Origin: Limanda limanda
Taxonomy: Eukaryota > Chordata > Actinopteri > Pleuronectiformes > Pleuronectidae
Direction: 5' to 3'
DNA: 64,000 nt
Assembly (NCBI RefSeq): GCF_963576545.1
Contig: NC_083638.1
Location: 24,824,090-24,888,089, forward strand
Below, piece after piece: positions 23,455 through 34,580 of this stretch; positions within the stretch are counted from its first letter, which is position 1; each line of letters starts with the position of its first letter. Below the pieces are notes generated by a model. That model did no database searches and was not told the DNA's origin. It saw only the letters and a list, made by a program, of their open reading frames with translations. Both the position numbers and the translations under genes were made by a program.

Positions 23455-26071
23455 GCTCAACCTGAAAGATCGTATGTCAAGACTGTGTTGAGCGATGATC
23501 CTGTTGAAACTGCCAGATCAAAATGGAAGACACCGTAAAGTTCATGGAGACTTATCAATGTTCGTTGCTCAGTGACATAACCCTTGAGTTGAAAATTACA
23601 TCACTTCTTTTGCTTTAGGTGTAAAAATATTGATAACTATTCATAAGTCAACCAATATTTGTTTCCTTCTAAAGCAGCTATTGGTTTAGCCCCTAGTTTG
23701 TGATCATTACAAGACGTGTAGCAGCTAAAAGACATAAAGAAAAAATATGTATATCTTTTTTGGACATCGTAGAGACCAAAAACCTGATAACATAAAGACA
23801 TTTCAGTTATACATCTCTCAGTTGCAGAAATATGACTCTTTGTCAATAATTTTGCTGTGTAACTGCCGTTTGTATTCAAAGAAAGAAATTGAAGCCGTTT
23901 CGAGACAAATTTGAATGTCGGGGCTTCCGGACAATTGCTAGCTTCTCGGATATCTTCTCTAGAAATCCGAGAAGTCAGTTCAGTAACAGTAAACATTTCT
24001 CTTTACTTCAGACTTTAACTCGCCTGCACTCCTTCGCTTTTACATTCTTTCTCTCTTCTGTTTTTAATTTATTTTTGATTTCCTTTCCTTTTGAATTTAA
24101 TTTGAACATGTTCTTATGTTACTTAAAATCTGTTCTCTTGTATAAATTACATTTTAACTTGTTTATATTTTATCAACATGTTTTAATTTGAATCTATATC
24201 ATATGTAAATCACTTTGAGCTGCATTTCTTAATGAAATCTCCTATACAAATAAAGTTTCATTATTGTTATAATTTTATTATTGTATTTAAATCCCACTCA
24301 TTGTACATCCCAGGACTATTTGAACACAGAACATTGCTGCATTGACGGGGTCTGACCATTAGGTGGCACTGCTTTTCTTTCCTGTGCATTAAGAGAATTT
24401 GGGTGTTTTTCCACGTGTGTGTTTATGTGTGTGTTTCTTCATCCATACATTACCAGCATGCAGACCAGTAGCTCTGTGCCTATAGGCTGAGACAACAAAG
24501 GAAAAGCCATTGTAAAGTCTGTGTAATGGCTGAAGTGATGGACAAAGGCCAGCCGGCTTCAAGGATTCATAATAAGATAAAAATTACTTTTTATTTTTAT
24601 TGGAAAAAATTTAATTTCAAATTTTGCATAAAGTGATCGAAGCTTATAGAGCATATCAATCAATAATAATACATGTTACTGTTGTACTTGCTACCCTCTT
24701 AATATCATTATGTGCTGTGATCCAGTTAGTGTTACAGTCTTCATACTAATAGATCCCTCTGGTGAGCTCACTGCCATTTGATGGTCACCTATTGATCGTG
24801 CAATTAGCGGCCCAGCAGGGTCCACCCACTTCATGTCCAGTTGAGAGTAATGGTTATTGAGTGAGCTGTCAATGGTAGAGAAGGACATTGACCAGGAGAA
24901 CATGGTGGTGGTGGTGGTGGTGGTGAACGGGGGGGTTGGGGCAGCAGCAGCAGCCTCCCTGATCTTCACCTCACCTCCACAACAGGCCGCTGACTCGAGA
25001 AGACAAAACCAGCGACCACGGTGACCTCCGCCTGTGGCTGCTCTCTCCACCGCTCTCTCCACCTCAACCTCACGAAGCTTGGAACTGGGTCCCTGCGTTC
25101 CAGCGCAGAAGTAGGTCCGTCTCCCATTAGGCAGACGATCCTTCATCCTGGAGGGTGATGATGCAATTGGAGAGCAATGCAATCATTTCACATGATTCAA
25201 TCTGGGAGAACAACCACGGGATTAAAGAGGACCCTCAGGCCACTTCTGGTTTTCATAGAGTATGTTGCTGTTGTCAATAAAACAAGCTCAACAGCTTCTT
25301 GTTCATGTGTTGGTGCTCAAAGCTTCAATCAGAGACCCAGTACACAGGACAAATCTTTGTTTATTTCAGGGCTGAACCTTGACCCAAGAGGATAAAAAAC
25401 AGGAGGTGGTAATAAATGGACCTGGAAGTGAAAAATTGGAATGTAAAGTTGTTAATAGTGTCCATAAAAAATCTCACAAATCTAATAGAGGTGTCACTGT
25501 TTAATACAGGATGAAGGATCTGTAGGTCTGGTGCTTGTTTCACAGGATTTAGTCAAGCAGATGACGGAGTGGGAACAGATTGTCCCGGGACTCCTGAGAG
25601 GCCTCGAGGGAAGCAGAATAATGGAGGTCAGGTTGGACAAGATGAAAGTGACCACAGATTATTGGAGGAAGAAGAAAAAATTGTGCAGCGGAAGTGATTT
25701 CCCAATATCAAGCCAAGAGACGAGCAACTTGCACCCGCTGTTTAAAAACATTTCTGCTACAGGTTAATTTTAAGTGGCTAAATAAATTGCTCATTTAGAT
25801 TTAGACTTTTGGTCTTAAAGCACGTAGAACTGGAACTTCAAGTTGAAAATGAGAACAGCTGTTGATTAGAATAAAAAAAACCTGCTTTAACTGCAACACT
25901 GACATAATCAGCTTGATTCTGAAGCATTTGAATATGTTACCAGTGAAGTTGAAGATAATTTAAACTGTAAGTAACAAAACCAATAAAGCTTGATGGTCGA
26001 TTTTGTCAGATCAATTATTTATTTTGTCAGATATTGATGGAATATAATTTCTTCCTGTTACTTCCTCCCAA
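23455..26071. other. Intergenic, repeat tail and short triplet repeats
   Basis: It contains a possible repeat tail near 24190-24270, a (TGG)n run at 24903-24925 and a short GCA run at 24941-24952. The 163-codon minus frame at 24691-25182 reads through these triplets (poly-T and poly-A residues) and shows no recognisable domain, so it is not called a gene. Confidence 0.45.
24190..24270 (+). repeat. 3' tail of an interspersed repeat
   Basis: 'gtaaatcactttgagctgca' is followed by 'ctcctatacaaataaagttt' and an ATTGTTAT-rich end. This is the typical tail of a widespread teleost repeat. The upstream body is too diverged to classify. Confidence 0.4.
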
Positions 26072-26282
26072 GATTGGCATGGTGGTACAGTGGGCAGGGC
26101 TGTCACCTTAAAACTAGAAGGTTACCGGTTTGAATCCCAGTTTGTTTATGTGGAGTTTGCATGTTCTTCCTGTGTGTTTTTTCCCTGCATGGGTTTTCTT
26201 TTGAGTGCCAAAGAAATGCAGATTTGTTTTCGGTCAATTAGAGACTTTGAATTGACCACTGGTGTGAATGGTTGCTTCTGAC
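26072..26282 (+). mobile_element. tRNA-derived SINE, 5' part
   Basis: It has both internal RNA polymerase III promoter boxes: an A box TGGTACAGTGGG at 26083-26094 and a B box GGTTTGAATCC at 26127-26137, about 33 bases apart as in tRNA genes. It continues with 'tgtggagtttgcatgttctt', shared with the minus-strand copy at 6478-7990. It stops after 'gtgtgaatgg', so the 3' half is missing. Transcription is doubtful given the drift. Confidence 0.75.
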
Positions 26283-27205
26283 TAATGTATAACATGAAAA
26301 CAGAAAAACAGAAAAAATATTACTTAAACTTGCCTCAACGGATCTTTGTAAACAAATTGTAAGCACAACACTGACATATTAACACCGCAAAGGTTTGTAG
26401 AGTGAATGAAAAGTAGCTTTTTGACACATCCAAAAGTCACGGACCCACATCGTCATTCAGTCTGAGTCGTGCCTCTGGTCATCTGAGGAAATAAATCCAA
26501 TATTATTTCTCCTAACATTGTGATAGGTCTGTAAAAGCAATGAGACGATCACATGGTTCAGTCACACACGTCCCACTGTATTCAAGGACCAATCTTTAAA
26601 CAGACACAATTTACAACTAGTGAATCTATCAGATAAAGAGAAAGATGTTTACCTAAGACATAGTGACTCAACTCCGAGTGACAATGTTTCTCTGTAACTG
26701 TAACTGTAATTAAAAAAATAAGTAACCTAAAAAGGTTGCTGTACCATCAACTCAAAAGATCATATATGTTAATGTTTCTGCCAGTAAACACACTACACCA
26801 GCTTTCAGGTAAATAGACAGAAAAAGGCTGGAACACGTTGGATTGATATCAGTCTCCTCTATATGAAATAACAGGTCACGCCCATCTCCTCCGGCTGAAC
26901 CATCTCCATCCTCTAACTTCCCCCTCATCTGCCCGGGGGACAGCTGGACAAACACCAACCCAAATCTGCCTCATTCTCCACGACCCCTTAAGCCGAGCTC
27001 ACCCCCACCAGCTACCCATTTAGCCCCCCTTCCAGATGCTCCCTCCGTCGGCCCCTCCGTTCACCTCACCAGCCCAGAGACTGGACCTGGTGCCCACCCA
27101 GGACTGTGGTCCCCCGGCAGGGCCGACGTGTGAGGCTCAGGAATTCAAAACAGTTAAGAGCAGGAGCAAATACACAAGGGTCAGTTTCTTTAGACCAGAC
27201 ACTGC
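26283..27205. other. Intergenic, no gene found
   Basis: Nothing recognisable. 26880-27130 is C-rich and free of repeats, but its open frames lack domain character. Confidence 0.45.
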
Positions 27206-27471
27206 TGCCAGTCTTCTTTCTTCTCTTCTTTCTTTCTTCCTTTTCCTCCATCTTTTCTTTCTTTTCCTTCTTCCTTCCATCTTGCTTTCTTCTTTTCTTT
27301 TCGCTCTTTCTTTTATTTTGTGCCTTTCTTTCTTTCTTTCTTTTTTTTCTTCCTGTGTTTCTTTCTTTCTTTCCCTCTTTAATTTTTTTCTTACTGAGCA
27401 GAACCTTGTTTTTTTCCCGCTCTTCTCTTCCTTCGATTTGTCTTCCTTCATCTCTTTCTCTCAGTCTGTTT
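27206..27471 (+). repeat. Polypyrimidine (TTTC/TTCC) tract
   Basis: About 265 bases, overwhelmingly C and T on the plus strand, with TTTC and TTCC units and a few purine interruptions. The lysine/glutamate-rich minus frame and the phenylalanine/leucine-rich plus frame across it are low-complexity artefacts. Confidence 0.85.
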
Positions 27472-27530
<59 letters not shown>

Positions 27531-27536
27531 ACACAC
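27472..27536 (+). repeat. (CA)n microsatellite
   Basis: CA array with one CAGA interruption near its 3' end, directly following the polypyrimidine tract. Confidence 0.93.
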
Positions 27537-29167
27537 TGCACACATACACACCCACACACTGACAACACCACACACCTGATTTATCCCCCTGTGAGTGCAC
27601 TCCTTAACCCTTACAAGCCTCAGGCAGCAGAGCTTATTCATACAATTAGCAGAGTACAGTTTTATGTTCTTTTATATCTTATATGTGTTCTATTACATAC
27701 GTGTATATAAAAATAGCAAATGAACTCAATTATGCGACGAAACACGCGTCAGTCACGTGTGTTGATGCTGAGTCCACCTGAGTGTTACAGGTTATGTATA
27801 CAGAAAAACCTCACACTATCACAACGTTACATTTTAACACAACTCTGTTAATCAAACACTAAACAAGGCTTTTTTTTCTCATCAGGTGAAAGTTTCACAT
27901 TTTCAAGGAGAGAAAGTTCATTATAGAGAACAGCGAGACAGCAGACCCTGCTATTCTAACACAGTGGTTATGGGATGTGGTTATTGGATTGTAAAAGTGA
28001 ATGTTGATTCTCATTAAAATTTCAAATGGCTGAAAGAAAAAATCCATACAATAAATATCAATTTTCAAGAAAAAAAAAACGTTCAACTTGGTGCAGTGAT
28101 CCTTTAACCTTTTGTTGTTTTTCTGGAAAACTGATCAATGTGATAAAATCATCTTCGGGGAAAAATATCAGACGGTGGAGATTGATCTCAATGAAATGTA
28201 GTTTAATGAACGGTGGTGACGGGGGGTGGTGGGCGTCACTTTTGAAAAACACAGGTCTTCATCATCACACGGACCATAACAATAAATATTTGGCTGCGTG
28301 TGAGTCATCCTCAGCTCGTCTCCTGTTAATCCTCCCACTTTACGCTCAGGGTGCACTTCTGCTCCCAGCATAGCAACTGCTGGAGTCGCTCCAGTCCCCT
28401 CTGTGGCCACGCCCTGGGGTCTAATTAATACAACACACCGTGCATCCATATGGCTCAGTGTGATTAAACACATAGAGATAAAGAGAGAGAGAGACACGGG
28501 ACAGGATGGGGTGGGGGCACAGGGGGGGGCGTTCACTCCATATTTCCTCCATTGATGAATCAGAAAACGTTGCTGTATTTGCTGTTTCGCTCAGCTGTGT
28601 TCAGGACAATGAACTTGAGTCTGAACTTGGCACAAAGCAGCGTGATTAGACCCAGAGAAATCAATATGTGAAATGTTTGAGTCAATCAAAGAGACAACGA
28701 ATACTATCGTTTTTTTTCTCTCCATGTAATTCGGTATGAAACAATGCTTCCTCAAGGCCAGAGACAGTGTTGGAACAAAGCCTCGATCCTCTGGTTGGAA
28801 CAAAGCCCTGTTTGCAGACCACAAGCCCCGAGAGGTTTCCTCACTGAGTATGGATTAGAGATAGGTGAGTGCTGGGGGTAATGGAGAGGGACAGGCCCAG
28901 GGCAACAGGCAGGCCAGGAGAAGAAGAGAAGAGAAACAAATAGGAAATGTGTGTTGACCAGAAATAGAAAGCTTTCCTTCCTCTATTTTATTTCCATTGG
29001 ATTCAACTTTACTGTAATTTACTCAATAAACAGTTCAACAAAAGTCAGTTTAGTGTTTTTAGTGTAAATTATATTTATATAAGTAGGAATGAAGGCACAG
29101 AATGAAAAATACCAACAGGGAAATATCCCAAGTACAGATTTAATTATATTATATTGAGTAATTATCT

Positions 29168-29345
29168 AAAAATTGTAATTGTAGCACGGACCGCATAAAG
29201 AGATTGAGGAGATGCCAACTCCCCAGAAGTGAAGCCAAATCGCCTTGAATGCCCCCTGGTGGCTGAATGCAATAAAGGTAAAACCTACCTCCTCCACGTC
29301 TGTGGATGGGACAAACTAAAAGGTCCAAAACACGTCAAATAATTT
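29168..29345 (+). repeat. Dispersed fish repeat with 'gccccctggtggctg' core
   Basis: 'ccagaagtgaagccaaatcg' precedes 'gccccctggtggctg', followed by 'ctcctccacgtctg'. The same motifs occur inverted at 31020-31450 and partly at 59785-59890. I recognise this as a common teleost repeat but cannot name its class. Confidence 0.55.
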
Positions 29346-31019
29346 TTTCCCAAAGATGTTTTCTTATTAGGTTGTACTTCTCACCCATGTGTTTGTCCAA
29401 CAGTTTCAGATTAGTTTGTTTTTTATTTGATGCTATGGGGCAAAATGTCACGATTGTCAGCTGAGACTGACTCATGATTGTTAAAGCCCGAGAACACACC
29501 TCCACAGATCAATCCCCTGAACACACCTACACAGACTCTGCTGCATAAGATGCGTGATCTCGAATCTGTGATGGTTTGGCTTCATTTCTGGATACTGGGA
29601 GGATGTGGAGACATGTCGTCAATCTTTCTTCACAGTCTATAGATAAACCACAGATCTCAGTGTGACCAGTTTTAACACGAACTACTTTCTTCAAATAAAT
29701 AGCCGTTAAAGCCTTTACAGAAACTGCTGAGTGTCCCACTGTGAAATCACTGTGAAGGCTCGATGGCTCTCCTGTGGCCTTTTTTCAGCCACTTTCGCAA
29801 ACATCCCTTAACTCTGCAATTTATCAGCGTCTCCAGAGGGAATATCCCTTCATCCTGGTTTGCTTTAATGTTAAACAATGATGACGGGGAAAATCCAGCC
29901 AATGTGTTTGATCTACATATTACATTTGTCCTTAATATGGCCAAACCGTGCAGGCTGAGCCACTGTCTCTGATAAGACCTGAGAAAATTCATTTTTGTAA
30001 TTTCGACTTCAAAGCACCAGATGACACCTTTCCCTCCCTTTTTTGATTTTACATCTTTGCACCTTTGCTGCCATGTGGCCTCACACCTCGGGCATCCTTT
30101 GATTTTCCTCTGCTTCCTCGGAGCCACCCCACATCTTCATCCCTCACTCCCTTTGTCCAACCCTCCCTCCTTTCTTTGTCCTGCTCCACACACCACCGCG
30201 CCGCCGTGTGCACTGGGGATCTCTCTGCCACTGCACCCTCCCCCCACGCATCTACCCGCTCTCTTCCTTGAGGGCGCTCGGGTGCTTTGCACGTGTTAAC
30301 CGGTGAGTAGTCGCTCAAAACATCCAGAGTGAGCGTGCACGTGCGCTTTGATTGATAAATGAAGAGAAACTTGAGGGAAGGGGTCGGGGACAGGGGTGGG
30401 GTTGGGGGGGTGGTATCATGGTTGATGACTGCACATTTCTGCATGTGAGCCCGAAACCCGCTGCCACTGAAAAGGCCACACGATTTATCTCTCAGATACA
30501 CCTGAATGTGTTATAAGGGCAGCGACACCTGCAGCCTGCTCGCTCGGCTCCTGCAGAACGATTCCCCCGGCACACATTGCAATCACATCAGCCCTCTTTT
30601 TCTCAGAAACAGTCACTCCATTAATGCTTTCAGTGCCACGTCTCCTGTGGCCTCGGCATGTTAATGCTCGCATTCTCCATCAGTCACCCTCCACCACATG
30701 ACACTCCATTTTAAACTGGAGCCACAGGCAGCGGCACGGGGGATGAGAAGTGGCAGAAATCATATTGTCTTTTTTCACCTGCAGTGGTTGTCGCGCCAAC
30801 ACACACACTCATGGTCGCACACCCACACCATTTGACATTCAGGCGTTTAGCCCGGTTACAAGTTATCTGAGGATTTTAAAACGTCTTGTAAAATAGTGAC
30901 TTCATTAGTTTAATGCTTTTATCTGACATCTTGCTTCTCATTCACTGGTGTTGTATAGCTTCAATCCAAGGTGCTGGTGTAATCTGTAGAATGAACAATG
31001 TGTCTCTACCTCCTCCCAT

Positions 31020-31450
31020 TATCCACAAATGAATCCACAATATCCTGGATACCAGCGCCGCTATCCTGTGCATTTGGAACCAGAGTCTGCACAGTGGTTC
31101 AGGATATGGATCCGCGGTGGCATGTTCGTAGATCTACGATATCTTCGCTCAACCAATCCCAGGTCAGTCTCAGCCGTCAATCGTGACTTTCACCCTGTTT
31201 TTATAGCATCAAATAACAAATTAAAACCAAACTTGAACACTTAAACATCAGTGCAATAAGATCTGCCTAAAATGACAAAAATCATCTTTGAGAATAATTA
31301 ATTTGACATGTACTTTGACTTTTCAGTTTGGCCCCTCCACTTACATAGAGATGGGGGGATTTATGACATTTATTGCAGTCAGCCACCAGGGGGGATCAAG
31401 ACACTTTTGGCTTCACTTTTGGAGAGTGGTCATGTCTTATATCTTTATAG
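31020..31450 (-). repeat. Longer copy of the same dispersed repeat, inverted
   Basis: It contains 'cagtcagccaccagggggga' and 'cttttggcttcacttttgg', the reverse complement of the 29168-29345 core, plus a further 5' body with 'atagcatcaaataacaaatt'. The short open frames at 30998-31244 belong to this repeat and are not host exons. Confidence 0.55.
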
Positions 31451-32564
31451 AAAGTCGGATTTCTAATCATGAGAATGAGTTTTTTGCTCAAAGACACAAG
31501 CGTAAAAGATTTTGCATGTTCGCAATTTTTCGTTAAAATGTCCCAAAAAAACTTGACCTTTGTTATATACTTAGTTGACTTGTGTACTTACATTATCCAA
31601 ATGTTCAAACCCAAAGAAATCCATAATTTTATTCAAGGTAACGTGACGTTTCATTCTGTTGCCTTTTAAATTTACCGCTGGCTTTGCACGTCTCTGCTGT
31701 AACTTCTGGGTTTATCGGTCACTCGTAATGGATCATGATTATTCATTTCCGTTTGCTGCCTAACCTGAATTCAACTTTAACACATGCCATCATCCGTGGT
31801 TAATAATTTGCACCTGAGTCGTGTTAGCTAGATTTCCATCAGCAATGGTGGTGAAGACAACAACTCCCATGATCCTACACTAGAAAAACTGGCTAAAGTT
31901 GTTTGTGTTGGTTTGAACATTGTTGGAAACATTTTGGATTGCGTAAATAAACAAGTCAATAAGATATACAACATAGATTGAGTCGTTTATAGACATTTGA
32001 ATGAAGAATTAATACATATTATATCTTGAAATTTGAAAAAAACTATAACTCCTATGGGAGTTTTAAACATAACTAAGAAACGAAGAATCCTTTGAATTCA
32101 CACGGATACACACGGACACACACACACGAACACACACACAGCAGGCGTTAAAGAAAGAGACAGAAGGTGACAGGGCGGTTTAGATTATTTGCAGCGTGTA
32201 AAAGAGGGACATCACCTGTGAAGTGTGTTACGGCTGGAAATCTGGAAACATTAAAAAAGAAGAGAGAGAAAAACAGGGAGAAACACACACGGGGAACATC
32301 AGAGGAAGGCGGGTATGAGAGTCGGCTGGTGTGACCTCTGGCCTCCCTCTCTCTGGGCTGCTCCCTTTGAGCCACTAAACGGCATGCGGTGTGAGAAGCC
32401 AGCAGACAGCTGCACCCCCCCTTCTCCTCCTCTGGGCTCTCTCTGGGAAACTGAGGTCCCTTTTCTCCGTTCAGTTTAAATGCTGCGGGGTCAGGAGGAC
32501 CCGGGGCCCAGTTGAGGTGGTCCTGCCGGGGGTAGAGTTTCACTGCTTTCCACAGTCTGGACTG

Positions 32565-32601
<37 letters not shown>

Positions 32602-32637
32602 TGTGTGTGTGTCTGTGTGTGTGTGTGTGTGTGTGTG
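32565..32637 (+). repeat. (TG)n microsatellite
   Basis: TG array with TTTG and TCTG interruptions. It lies 170-250 bases from a long CA array in inverted relation. Confidence 0.95.
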
Positions 32638-32809
32638 AGGGAGCTGCTTGTAAAAAATTACTGTTATATCTCTTTTAGAAACAAAAATAAGGGAGACACT
32701 CGGTGTTCTAATCACAAACACCCTCCCTCCGCCACTATAATAATCTTCCACACAACACACACCTCTCATTCCATACAAATACACAAATTTACACATCAAA
32801 CTGTTTTCG

Positions 32810-32833
32810 CACACACAGGCACACACACAAACA

Positions 32834-32894
<61 letters not shown>
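32810..32894 (+). repeat. (CA)n microsatellite
   Basis: CA array with AGGC and ACAAAC interruptions at the left and an uninterrupted run from about 32837 to 32894. Confidence 0.95.
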
Positions 32895-32897
<3 letters not shown>

Positions 32898-34067
32898 GTC
32901 TACTGCTTCAGTGGCCGTGAGGAAAGGAAAAACTCAACCTAAAATCTTTTGGGAATAAACTCAGGCACAAAACAAAAAATAAATCTCAAAAACCTCCCAG
33001 AGGAATTCTTTTTTTTTTCATCCTCACACAAACACAAGAACACTGAACACAAACAGAGACAAAGAATAACTGGTGTCTAAAAAGCTTGAAAAAATAACAT
33101 TATTTTTAGCAACTAACAACATTTAAACTAGAACAAAGTCCTGCACACATATTGACCCCAGTAAATAAAGATGGACAACATGTTTCTCTGTCATCGTGCA
33201 CATTTAAAGCTCAAGTGTGGACAGTAGGCATCGGGGATGGAGCCAGATTTATAAAAGCAGCCAAATTTAGTCCTCAGGAAACCCCCAAAACAACTCAAGT
33301 TATAAACCTGATCATGCAGGAGGAGGTGAAATGCTGCAAACTGCAAACTGCAGAAGTCAATTGGTAAAGCTGAGCTCAGAAATCATTGGTTATGGATGGC
33401 AGATAATCAGTGATTACACATGTACTCATGGTGTCATGATCAGGGTGTCAATTTTCAAACTAACACAAGACATTCTTCACTGCTCGGAAAAATTATAATT
33501 CTAACGTCTTTTATTCAGTTAATTTAATCTTTTCTTTTCGGTTGTAGCCAAAACAGATGAAGGAGAAGATTTAAAGAAAGGAAGGTTTTGGAAGAGTTAA
33601 GAAAATATACTGAAAAAGTTAGAAGTAGAAATATCCTGGGGAGAAAAAAGTTGGGTGTGAGCAGAAATGTCCTGAGCGTTTTGAAGTTTGAATGGTTGAA
33701 ATCGGTTGAAGCAGTGAGAGCAGCAGTCTGATGCCTTCCCCAAAAGAGACAGGGAGAGAAATCCAGACAGAGAGAAGGAGGAAGAGGAGGCTGATCCATA
33801 TTGGACCCTTTGTCTTGAAGTTCAATCATGCATTGGGCTTCACAATGATTAGAAGTCCTGCACCAACCTCCATCGACCAGGAGCTCTGGGGTTTGCGCTC
33901 GATACTCTTTGTCTGGCCAGCAGCCCACGAGTTAATGTGCTGAACAGTGGAAACGGACGGCAAAGTGGGGAGGGAGACGAGAGGCTGCATCGGATTGATC
34001 TGCTGCATCTCAGAGGACCACAGGAAGCAAGCAAACAAACATCTGGGCTGTAAATTATGCTGCTCTA

Positions 34068-34068
34068 C

Positions 34069-34104
<36 letters not shown>

Positions 34105-34108
34105 CACA
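34068..34108 (+). repeat. (CA)n microsatellite
   Basis: CA array with one CGCA interruption. Confidence 0.9.
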
Positions 34109-34531
34109 GACAGAATACCGGAATAAAGACTGGAGTCATTATTACTAGCGCTAGTTTATTATCACTGTTATTGTCTTTTCTTCAATCAATGTTGCACAAT
34201 GAACCCCAAAACAACACAAACCACTAGAAATGGTCTATTTTGCCTTTTTACACATATACATACACACATACAGTACATACAGTATATGTGGATATGTATA
34301 CAGATTAATAATTGCAACACCTTGGTCTTTCAGAGAGCGTAGAAACATAACGTTGTGTAAACATATACAGCAGTGATCCCTGAAAATGCTCTGAGAACGT
34401 TTATAGAATTTAAATCATCTCATATTGACCTGAATTTAACTGTGGGAGAGACAGGAAGAGCGGAGAGAGAGAGAAGGAGAAAGAGAGAGAGAGAGAGAGG
34501 GGGGCAGTGACATCAGCAGGACAGGCAGGAA

Positions 34532-34580
34532 AACACACACACACACACACACACAGACAGACCGACAGACCGACAGACAG
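34532..34580 (+). repeat. (CA)n plus ACAGACCG minisatellite-like run
   Basis: A short CA array passes into three ACAGACCG/ACAGACAG units. Confidence 0.85.

Larger units (their letters stand above)
27537..32564. other. Intergenic with dispersed repeats
   Basis: No supported exon. Two copies of one dispersed family lie at 29168-29345 and 31020-31450 in opposite orientation. The segment 30590-30700 contains TTAATGC motifs and is unique-looking. Remaining frames (up to 150 codons at 30049-30501 minus) show no domain. Confidence 0.45.

Noticed and set aside
24691..25182. 163-codon minus frame as a gene
   Set aside because: It runs through TGG and GCA triplet repeats (poly-T and poly-A residues), with no domain or supporting exon.
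27066..27641. 191-codon lysine/glutamate-rich minus frame
   Set aside because: A translation of the polypyrimidine tract and CA array, pure low complexity.
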